Translations under genes and position numbers: made by a program
Notes under the pieces: model-generated
Told to the model about the DNA's origin: nothing
The model's input: the letters and a program-made list of their open reading frames with translations, nothing else
Database searches by the model: none
Part shown: positions 1 to 7,000 of the stretch, in pieces
How positions within the stretch are numbered: position 1 is the stretch's first letter
Layout: each line of letters begins with the position of its first letter
NCBI GenBank assembly: GCA_003157575.1
Contig: PMKA01000368.1
Location: forward strand, 1-8,957
Reading direction: 5' to 3'
From: Opitutia bacterium
GTDB lineage: Bacteria; Verrucomicrobiota; Verrucomicrobiia; Opitutales; Opitutaceae
Length of the DNA: 8,957 nt

Positions 1-15
1 AGCGGCAGCCCTACA
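1..15. repeat. 15-bp direct repeat, copy cut by the window edge
   Basis: The first 15 bases, AGCGGCAGCCCTACA, are identical to positions 106-120. The second copy is the right arm of an imperfect palindrome, so this first copy is probably the right arm of another palindrome whose left half lies outside the window. That would make a tandem pair of elements. The identity is seen directly; the missing half is inferred. Confidence 0.6.
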
Positions 16-59
16 GGGGCGAGGGATATCGACAGGGCCGGCGCACGTCGCCGTGCCTT

Positions 60-120
60 TGTAGGGCGGGCGCTCGCCGCCTCGCCACAAATTGGCATGC
101 CGGCAAGCGGCAGCCCTACA
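60..120. repeat. imperfect palindromic (REP-like) intergenic element
   Basis: TGTAGGGC at 60-67 is the exact reverse complement of GCCCTACA at 113-120. Extended inward, the arms 60-81 and 99-120 pair at about 18 of 22 positions around a loop of about 17 bases. GCCCTACA also occurs at 8-15, giving three copies in 120 bases. The element lies just beyond the stop of the last gene and contains no convincing ORF. Short palindromes with a conserved GTAGGGC-type end in intergenic DNA behave like REP or MITE-like dispersed repeats. Copies elsewhere in the genome are expected but cannot be seen here. It could also form an mRNA 3' hairpin that protects or ends the operon transcript. Confidence 0.55.
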
Positions 121-131
121 ATGGGGGGAAT

Positions 132-146
132 CGCCGAGGAACGGCG
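132..146 (-). terminator. weak hairpin after the last gene, possible terminator
   Basis: On the minus strand, CGCCG-TTCCT-CGGCG forms a 5-bp G+C stem with a 5-base loop. It begins about ten bases after the TGA of the HDOD gene. It is followed by a C-rich run (ATTCCCCCC) rather than a U tract, so it does not fit a standard intrinsic terminator. The larger palindrome at 60-120 is an equally good candidate for the 3' end of the transcript. Confidence 0.25.
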
Positions 147-156
147 CACCGGCCTA

Positions 157-1020
157 TCAGCGGCCCAGATTGTCCCGGATGGCCAGCAGCGCGCGGTAGG
201 CGTCGGCCCGGACGACGTCCACGTCCGCAGGCGACAGGTGGTGGGCGACAACGAATGGGTGGCCGGCCGGGAAATCGAGCGGCCGGCTCGCCAGCGAATC
301 GATGAACGACTTGTCGCTCCCCGATGGCAGCACGCGGGCGGCAAAATGGGCGGCCTGCACCAGCGGTCCGGCGGACGCATCCAGTTCCTGCCGTTCCTGC
401 TCTCCCACCGCCTGCACCACGGCGTCCGGGAACTCCCATCGACGCAGCAATTGCGCCCCGGCGCCAGCCTGGGAGACGCCCACATTTTCCAGTTCCCAGG
501 AAGCCAGCGGCGCTTTGCCGTCCCAAAAAAGGCCGCCACCGATGTCATGGATCGCCTGGTCGATCGCCAGCCGGCCGATGAAACGCAGCAAGCCGGTCGT
601 GTACGCCTCGCCGGGGTCGAAGGCCGTGGTCGTCTGGGCGAGCCGTTCCAGGAAGAGTCCGCTGAACAGGCTTTCGGCCCAGAAGTCCTCGGCGGCGATG
701 CCGTAGCTGCCGAGGTCGCGATTCGCGGTTTGATGGGCCGCCACGAGGTTGAGCAGACGGATGCTCTCGCGAAAACCGATGATCTGGACCGCCTCGCCCA
801 CGGCGGCGACGCGCCAGCCCACGGCATAATAGGCGCTGTTGGCGCAGCGCAGGAAGTCGACCACGAGCGCGGTGTCGCGTTTGATCAATTCGGCAATGTC
901 GCTCAGGTCGGATTCCGGGGTGCGCAGAAGCCGCATGGCCTGGGCCAGCGTTCGCGGCGCGGGCACCAGGCGTTCAGTCTTCAAGATGGCGGCGAGGAAT
1001 TCGGATTGGGTCGGGATCAT
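157..1020 (-). CDS. HDOD-domain protein (degenerate HD fold), last gene of the che operon
   Basis: A 287-residue protein without signal peptide or membrane segment. The N-terminal 200 residues match the HDOD pattern: a LVPAPRTLAQAMRLL helix near residues 18-32, 'DIAELIKRDTALVVDFLRCANSAYY' features near 41-65, and 'AVQIIGFRESIRLLNL' features near 78-92. HDOD domains resemble HD phosphohydrolases but lack the metal-binding His-Asp pair. Here the usual GLLHDIG-like segment reads GLLRFIGRL (residues 143-151) and no HD dipeptide is present, so no hydrolase activity is expected. HDOD proteins are thought to act as signalling scaffolds or adaptors and in some bacteria are linked to motility or second-messenger signalling. 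The gene begins 43 bases after the cheA stop on the same strand, so it is probably co-transcribed. No Shine-Dalgarno precedes the ATG. The tail, residues 215-287, has no recognised domain. The family call is firm; the role in this pathway is inferred. Confidence 0.9.
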   Translation of the reverse strand: MIPTQSEFLAAILKTERLVPAPRTLAQAMRLLRTPESDLSDIAELIKRDTALVVDFLRCANSAYYAVGWRVAAVGEAVQIIGFRESIRLLNLVAAHQTANRDLGSYGIAAEDFWAESLFSGLFLERLAQTTTAFDPGEAYTTGLLRFIGRLAIDQAIHDIGGGLFWDGKAPLASWELENVGVSQAGAGAQLLRRWEFPDAVVQAVGEQERQELDASAGPLVQAAHFAARVLPSGSDKSFIDSLASRPLDFPAGHPFVVAHHLSPADVDVVRADAYRALLAIRDNLGR

Positions 1021-1063
1021 GGCGACAATGCTCGGGAGCGATGGGGTCGGATGTGGAATAGAT

Positions 1064-3364
1064 TCAAATGCTGAGGCCGCTGTGGGAGCCGCTTTGCCGG
1101 CGCTGGTGCGCGAGCAATGCGGGCACGTCGAGGATGAGCGCGATGCGACCGTCGCCGAGCACCGTGGCCCCGGAGAAGACCTCGACGCGCCGGCTGATCC
1201 AGCCCAGCGACTTGAGGACGGTCTGGTGGTTGCCGATCACCCGGTCGACCACGAGTCCCAGCCGCTGGTCCTCGATCTCAACGATGACAATGCGCTCGAC
1301 CTCCGGCGGCCTGGAGGTGAAGAGGAACAGGTCGCGCAGGTGCAGATAAGGCACGAGTTCTCCACGCAATCCCACCACATTGCGACCGTTGCTGGCGGCG
1401 CGCTGTCCCCGCTTGAGCTCGACGGTCTCGCGCGCGATGCCGAGCGGCAGGACGTAACGCTCGCCATCCACCTCCACCAGCAGCCCCTCGATGATGGCCA
1501 GGGTCAACGGAAGCGAAAGCCGGAACTCGGCGCCGCGGCCGCGCTCGCTGCGCACCTCCACCCTTCCGCGAAGCTGGTCCACCTGCCGCCGCACGACGTC
1601 CAGCCCCACCCCGCGTCCCGAAACCTGAGAGACTTTCTCGACCGTGGAGAAACCGGGCAGGAAGATCAGCTGGAACAACTCATCCTCGGTCGGGCGCGCG
1701 TCGGCGGCGAGCAACCCCTGGCGGACCGCCTTGGCGCGGATCCGCTCGGCGTCCAGTCCGCGGCCGTCGTCGCCCACGCTGACGACCACGCGGTCGCCGC
1801 GCTGCTCCGCCCGCAGCCTCAATTTGCCGCACCGGGGCTTCCCGACAGCTTCGCGTTCCGCAGCCGGTTCCAGCCCGTGATCGAGGCTGTTGCGCACGAG
1901 GTGCATCAACGGATCCGCCAGGGCATCGAGCACCGTCTTGTCCATCTCCGTCTCGCCGCCTTCGACCACGAGTTCCACCTCCTTGCCCAGATCGCGTGCG
2001 AGATCGCGCGCCATCCGGCGGTATTTGCTGAACGTCTGCTCGATCGGCATCATCCGGATGTTCAGGATGAGATCGCGCATCTCCGTGCTGAGGCTCTGGA
2101 GCGCCTCGGCGGCCCCGGCCAGACCGTCCGGCAGATTCGTGGCCTTGGCGCACGCGTTGCTGACCTGCGAGCGCAGGATGACGAGTTCGCCGACGAGGTT
2201 GACCAGCCGGTCGAGCCGCTCCGCCGACACCCGCAAGGTCTCGCCGCTGCCGCGCGAGGCGGCCGAGGCCGCGGCTTTCGGCGTCGGCGGGGCGGCCGGA
2301 GCGGCCGGGGCGGTCGCAGCCGCGGGAATCGCACCCGGCGCGGCAAAAGACTCCAGCGTCACCCGGGGCTGTGCATCGAGCAGAAAGACAAACGCGCTGG
2401 CGATGGTCTCGGCGTCGGCCGCAGTTTCGAACCGCAGGCGCCAGACGCCGGGCGGGGTGTGGCTGTCGGCGGCGGGGGGCGCCGACAACACCTGCACCTG
2501 GCCGAAGCGGCCAAGATCCCGCCAGAGCGCCTCCAGGACGCCCGGCGAGGCGAGCGTCCGCTCCGTGGTCTGAAATTCGATGAACCACGGACGCGTGCCG
2601 GCCGCCGCAGGGATGGCGGCGGCGGGCGGCTCCACCGTCTCGACGCGCGCGATCTCGAGGTCGCACTCGCCGTCGACGAAACAGAAGACACTGCGCACTG
2701 CGTCTTCGCCAGACGCGGTGGCCACCTCGATCTCCCACCGAAGATAGCAGGCCTCGGGGTCGAGCTGGGCGAACGGCGGGATCTCATCGGCGAATCCCCG
2801 GACGGTGCACGGCCCAAGCGCGCGCAGATCGTCGAGGAATATCCCCGGATCGTTGCCGTTGCGGAACAGATCCAGCCGGGGCTGGAAGCGCACGCGAAAC
2901 AGGCAGGTTTGCGGCGGCGGCGCCGCGATGGCGGTCCCCGCCTTTTTCCCGGAGGCCGGCAGATAGTTGAGCAGGGCGCTCAGCTCGCCGCGGCTTCCTT
3001 CGAGCACAGCCGCCGCATCGGCGGGCGCGGCGGCGAGATAGCGCGTGACGGCATCGGTGATTTTGAGCGTGAGGTCGATGATCGGGGAATTGATCTGCAG
3101 CCGCGCCTCCCGTGCCGCGTTGAAGACGTCCTCCACCTGATGGAGAAAGTCCGACAGCTCCTGAAAACCGCTGGTTGCACCCGAGCCCTTGAGCGTATGC
3201 ATGACCCGGAACACGCGGTTGATCAGCGCGGGGTTCGCCGGGTCGGATTCAAGCTCGAGCAGGGCGGCCTCGAGTTCGCCGAGGAGGTCGGTCGCTTCGA
3301 CGCGAAAAATCTCGCGGCTGCGGCGTTGGATCTCGCCGAATTGCAGGGAAGTCGGGGCGCTCAT
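1064..3364 (-). CDS. cheA: chemotaxis histidine kinase CheA with two P2-like modules
   Basis: A 766-residue cytoplasmic kinase that autophosphorylates on its HPt histidine and passes the phosphate to CheY. Domains in order: P1/HPt, about 10-110, with MHTLKGSGATSGF and phosphoacceptor His56; a P2-like response-regulator docking module, about 152-245; a second, more diverged module of the same layout, about 258-340; an Ala/Pro linker, 340-372; P3 dimerisation, about 376-445 (RLDRLVNLVGELVILRSQ, then RMMPIEQTFSKYRR); P4 ATPase, about 446-618, with N-box HLVRNSLDHGLE (488-499), DDGRGLD (532-538) and GRGVGLDVV (583-591); and the P5 CheW-like domain, about 620-750. All catalytic boxes are intact, so it should be active. 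The ATG overlaps the TGA of cheY (ATGA, 3361-3364), implying translational coupling and roughly matched production with CheY. The duplicated P2-like region may give two docking sites for regulators. No CheW gene is present in the window. Confidence 0.97.
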   Translation of the reverse strand: MSAPTSLQFGEIQRRSREIFRVEATDLLGELEAALLELESDPANPALINRVFRVMHTLKGSGATSGFQELSDFLHQVEDVFNAAREARLQINSPIIDLTLKITDAVTRYLAAAPADAAAVLEGSRGELSALLNYLPASGKKAGTAIAAPPPQTCLFRVRFQPRLDLFRNGNDPGIFLDDLRALGPCTVRGFADEIPPFAQLDPEACYLRWEIEVATASGEDAVRSVFCFVDGECDLEIARVETVEPPAAAIPAAAGTRPWFIEFQTTERTLASPGVLEALWRDLGRFGQVQVLSAPPAADSHTPPGVWRLRFETAADAETIASAFVFLLDAQPRVTLESFAAPGAIPAAATAPAAPAAPPTPKAAASAASRGSGETLRVSAERLDRLVNLVGELVILRSQVSNACAKATNLPDGLAGAAEALQSLSTEMRDLILNIRMMPIEQTFSKYRRMARDLARDLGKEVELVVEGGETEMDKTVLDALADPLMHLVRNSLDHGLEPAAEREAVGKPRCGKLRLRAEQRGDRVVVSVGDDGRGLDAERIRAKAVRQGLLAADARPTEDELFQLIFLPGFSTVEKVSQVSGRGVGLDVVRRQVDQLRGRVEVRSERGRGAEFRLSLPLTLAIIEGLLVEVDGERYVLPLGIARETVELKRGQRAASNGRNVVGLRGELVPYLHLRDLFLFTSRPPEVERIVIVEIEDQRLGLVVDRVIGNHQTVLKSLGWISRRVEVFSGATVLGDGRIALILDVPALLAHQRRQSGSHSGLSI
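3361..3364 (-). other. ATGA stop/start overlap, cheY to cheA
   Basis: The cheY stop TGA (3361-3363) sits inside the cheA start ATG (3362-3364). No Shine-Dalgarno sequence precedes the ATG, so cheA is probably translated by termination-reinitiation from cheY. Confidence 0.85.
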
Positions 3365-3732
3365 ACGGCGGGACAGACTTTCTGGATGACGGCGATGAAC
3401 CGCGCGGGGTCGAAGGGCTTCACGATCCAGCCGGTCGCCCCCGCCCGGCGGCCGGCGATCTTCTTGTCCTCCTGCGACTCGGTGGTCAGCATCAGAATCG
3501 GAGTGAACCGGTACTGCGGCAGGGCGCGCAGGCGGGCGATGAGCGCGATGCCATCCATGTTCGGCATGTTTAGGTCGGTGACGATGAGATCGGCCTTCTG
3601 CTGTTGGGCCACGGCAAGGCCCCTGACCCCGTCCTCGGCCGTTTGCACGCGGTAGCCGACGGACTCCAGGGTCATCCGGACGGTTTCTCGAACGCTCATC
3701 GAGTCATCCACGGCGATCACAGTTTTAGGCAT
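3361..3732 (-). CDS. cheY: CheY-type single-domain response regulator
   Basis: A 123-residue stand-alone receiver with no output domain, the usual length for CheY. All phosphorylation residues are present: the acidic pair Asp9-Asp10, phosphoacceptor Asp53 in DLIVTDLNMPNMDG, Thr83 and Lys105 in the GWIVKPF segment. By alignment with E. coli CheY, the residue two after the phospho-Asp is Asn55 and the one two after the switch Thr is Glu85. These match E. coli CheY (N59, E89), positions known to tune dephosphorylation rate. The switch aromatic at the Tyr106 position is Trp102. It most likely receives phosphate from the neighbouring CheA and acts on a flagellar or pilus motor or another partner not in the window. 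It starts six bases after the STAS stop and overlaps cheA by four bases. No Shine-Dalgarno is visible. A role as phosphate sink cannot be excluded. Confidence 0.95.
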   Translation of the reverse strand: MPKTVIAVDDSMSVRETVRMTLESVGYRVQTAEDGVRGLAVAQQQKADLIVTDLNMPNMDGIALIARLRALPQYRFTPILMLTTESQEDKKIAGRRAGATGWIVKPFDPARFIAVIQKVCPAV

Positions 3733-3738
3733 GGCGTT

Positions 3739-4035
3739 TCAGGGAGTTGGAGGGCCAAACGGATTTGCGAGGGCGTAGCGACGGAATGCGTCGTTCCAGC
3801 CCGGGGAGTCCGCGAGCAGGACGGCCTGGCGGGCGGCTCCGGCGGCGGCCACAAGCACTTGCAGGACGGCGGCGTCCAGCCGGGTGGCCGCGGAGGCATC
3901 GATCGCCAGGGTACGGCCGGGTTGCAGCGCAGAGACGAGCGCTGCGTGCAGCTCGCGGGCATGCTCGATCGTCAGTTCGCCCAGCAGGCATAGCCGGAGC
4001 GTGGGGCCCTCGGATTCGATCAGAAAGGTGTTCAT
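3739..4035 (-). CDS. small STAS-domain protein
   Basis: A 98-residue protein that is a single STAS domain, as in anti-sigma-factor antagonists and the STAS proteins of chemotaxis gene clusters. Visible features: the beta strand LRLCLLGELTIEHARELH (13-30) and the core LAIDASAATRLDAAVLQVL (43-61). In SpoIIAA-type proteins the phosphorylated serine lies in a DSSGL-like motif. Here the aligned residues are Asp54-Ala55-Ala56-Val57-Leu58, so the phosphoacceptor position is alanine and serine-kinase control at that site is unlikely. The start ATG overlaps the TGA of the hybrid kinase gene (ATGA, 4032-4035). The ATG at 4035 was chosen because the longer in-frame extension to 4434 is Arg-rich, unlike a protein, and lies entirely inside the kinase gene. 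It may be a scaffold for CheA or receptor assembly; its partner is unknown. Confidence 0.85.
   Translation of the reverse strand: MNTFLIESEGPTLRLCLLGELTIEHARELHAALVSALQPGRTLAIDASAATRLDAAVLQVLVAAAGAARQAVLLADSPGWNDAFRRYALANPFGPPTP
4032..4035 (-). other. ATGA stop/start overlap, hybrid kinase to STAS gene
   Basis: The kinase stop TGA (4032-4034) overlaps the STAS start ATG (4033-4035). The upstream bases are C/A-rich with no Shine-Dalgarno, so translation is probably coupled. This overlap also supports the chosen STAS start. Confidence 0.85.
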
Positions 4036-7000
4036 TTGCGGGTTGGGCTTGGTTCCCAGGGCACAGCGCCTGCGTTGCCGCCGTCCTCGCCGGAGTCGGA
4101 TTCGACGAGGCTGTTCACAGGAATCCGAGGTTTGCTCCCATCCGAGGAAGGGCGCACGGAAGTCCGGTCCGCTTCCGCGGCGGCCTCGGGCCTTTCGGCG
4201 ACGCCTCCGAAGGGCTTGATGGTGGCGAGATAATCGGTCATGCCCGCGGTCGAGCGGTTGAGGAGCTCCTCCAGTTCGGCGGGAAAGGTGTCCCAGGCCG
4301 CGAATTCGCCCTTTCGGGCCTGGTCGAGCACCTCGATGCACCGCCGGGCGACGCGCACCCAGCCCAGCGTCAGAAAGCACCCCTTCAGACCGTGCATGAG
4401 TTCGGCAAGGCGGCGTGGATCCTTTTGTTCGCAAGCGGCAATCACTCGCGGCCGGATCTGCCGGAAGTCCTCGGCGACCGTCTCATGCAGGTGCGTGAGC
4501 ATATCCGCAGCCTGGTCTGGCGTCATGCCATGAACGACACTCTCCAGGTGCGCGCGGTCCACCCACGGCGCCTCTGCGGCCGACGGCTCCGCGCGCGGGG
4601 CCCCGCCGACGCGTGCGAACGGGCGGGGCTGGAACAGCCGGAGGATGCAGGTCTCGATGTCCGAGGGGAGGAGCGGTTTGCTCAGGTAGTCGTCCATGCC
4701 CACCGCGAGGCATTCTTCCCTGTCGCCGGGCAGGGCGCTGGCCGTGATTGCGACCAATTTCGGCCGCCGGGCCGGATCGGGCTGCAACCGGCGGATCTCA
4801 CGGGCCACCGCGCGGCCGTCCATCACCGGCATCTGCACATCGAGCAAGATCAGATCGAAAGGATGCTGCTGCATCGCGGCGAGCACTTCGGCCCCGTTCT
4901 CGACCGTGGTTAACTTGTAGCCAAGGTGACCCATCATCAGACGCAACATCTCGCGGTTGGTCCGGATGTCGTCAGCCGCGAGGATGCGCAGCGGGATGCG
5001 CTCGCCAAGCGCTGCACGGCGCGCGGATCCGTTTGCGGCGGGCGCCGCGGGCGGGGCCCCGGCTGCGCCCGCGAGTCGGGAGATCGCGCGGGCGAGTTCG
5101 CCAAGCTCGATCGGATAAGGAAGGGTCAGGCTGGCGGCGGCTGTTTCCGGCCGGCGATGCGGGTCGCAGCGATGCAACCACGCCACCGGAACCGTGTGAC
5201 CTGGGGCGCCGGGAGCGAGCCAGCGGAAGAGTTCGCCCGACCGGTTACGCACGGCCTCGGGATCGAGGATCGCCAGGGCGAACGGCCCCGCAGCCTCGAG
5301 TGTGGCGGCGGTCACCGCCGCTCCGGTGCAAACCGTGGCCTGCAGCTTCCAGGCCCGCGCTGTGGCGGCGAGGAACCGGCGCTGGCGATGGTCTTCAACG
5401 ACGATCAGGACCGGGCGGCCTTGCAATGCCACCGGCGCGATCGCGGTTAATGCGGTGACGCTCGACCCGATGGCGCCAGCCCCGATGGTGCACCGGAAAA
5501 CCGATCCGCGCCCCGGGCGACTGCGCACGGCGATATCGCCACCGAGCAGATTCGCGTAGGTGCGGGAGATCACCAGTCCCAGTCCGGATCCCGACGATTG
5601 GGCCACACCGGGGCCGGAGCCCCGGACAAAGGGTTGGAACAGCCGGGCGAGCTCGGCGGGGGAAAGTCCCGGTCCCGTGTCGCTGACCGCGAAGCTCAAG
5701 AGCCATCGGCCGGGGGACCCCAGTCGCGCGGAGCAGTGCAGGTGGACCCGGCCGCGGTCCGTGAACTTGACGGCGTTGTTGACCAGGTTGAGCAGCACCT
5801 GTTTGAGGCGCCGCGGGTCGGATACCACGCAGGCCGGCAGGCCGCCGGCGATGCTGAAGCCGAGGCCTATCTTTTTTCGACGCGCGCCCTCCGCAGCGAG
5901 GCGAAGCACCTGGGCCACGATCCCGAGCAGCTCGAACGATTTCGCCTCGATCCTGGGCTGGCCGGCCTGCAGTCCGGAGTAGTCGAGGATCTCCTCGATG
6001 ATGCCGAGCAGGTTCTCGCCGCTCTCCAGAACAAGATGCAGCGACTGTTTTTGCCCGGCGTCGGCGGTTTGCTCGATGAGCGTGGCGGCGACGCCGTTGA
6101 TGACGTTCAAGGGCGAGCGCAGCTCGTGACTCATGCTGGCGAGAAACGTGCTCTTGGCGCGGTTGGCGGCATCGGCGGCGACTGCCAGTTCCCGCTCGCG
6201 GACAATCGCGGCGGTCAATTGCGCGTTGGCATCCTCCAGTTGTATCCGCGACTGGAGCGACTGCATCTCCGCCTGCTTGCGCTCGGTGATGTCGCGGAAC
6301 ACGCCGAAGGTGCTGATAAACTGACCCTGACGGTCGTGCTGCGGGACTGCCGTCACCAACAGCGTACGTTTTCCGCCGTCGGGGCAGATGATTTCGATTT
6401 CATAAGTGTTGGTCGCGCCGGTCTGGCGCAGCCGGGTTTCTTGCGCGATCTTGTTGAACTGCCCGGGTTCGGTGAACTCCCGCAGACTGCGCCCGACCAG
6501 TCCGCCGTCCGGGACGCTGAAGATCCTTTCGGAGGCAGGGTTGGCGAATAGGAATTGCTCCTGCAAATCCACGACACCAATGCCTTCGCCCAGATTCTCG
6601 ATCAGGGTGCGGTAACGGGCTTCGCTCTCCCGCAGTGTGTCTTCGGTCTGCTTGCGCGCGGTGATGTCCTCCTTGACCCCGACAAAATGCGTGATCTGGC
6701 CGGCGTCATTCCGGATCGGCGAGATCGAGGCCAGCTCCCAATAGAGTTCCCCATTCTTCTTGCGATTGCAGAACTCGCCCTGCCAGTCGCGTCCGGCGAC
6801 GATCGTCTCCCAGAGGTCGCGATAATACTCCACCGGCTGCGCGCCAGATTTCAGGACCCGCGGATTCTGCCCGATGGCCTCCGCCGAGGTGTAACCCGTG
6901 ATTTCGGTAAAGCGCGGATTGACGTATTCGATGCAGCCGCGCAGATCGGTGATCACGATTGACGCCGGGCTCTGCTCGACCGCCCGGGAGAACTGCAGCA

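Noticed and set aside
97..1074. Plus-strand open frame of 325 codons opposite the HDOD gene
   Set aside because: It starts inside the palindromic repeat and runs antisense to the HDOD gene, and its composition is low-complexity and Arg/Gly-rich. The HDOD frame has clear family motifs.
1680..2738. Minus-strand 352-codon frame inside cheA
   Set aside because: It is out of frame with the intact CheA ORF and its protein is almost entirely Arg, Gly, Ala and Pro. There is no sign that CheA is frameshifted.
839..3655. Plus-strand open frame of 938 codons opposite cheA and cheY
   Set aside because: It is antisense to a complete CheA and CheY with all catalytic motifs. Its protein is rich in Arg, Gly, His and Gln with no domain, as expected of a mirror frame in GC-rich DNA.
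4035..4223. Kinase C-terminal tail (residues 1055-1117) as a possible frameshifted domain
   Set aside because: The tail is polar and Ser/Glu/Gly/Pro-rich and ends in a stop that overlaps the STAS start. Neighbouring frames give no better protein, so a disordered tail is the simpler reading.
4036..4434. N-terminal extension of the STAS protein up to 4434
   Set aside because: The extension is Arg-rich, domain-free and inside the kinase gene. The internal ATG at 4035 gives a full STAS domain and an ATGA overlap.
5598..6551. Plus-strand 317-codon frame opposite the kinase core
   Set aside because: It covers the antisense of the PAS2, HisKA and HATPase coding region, and shows no recognisable motif.
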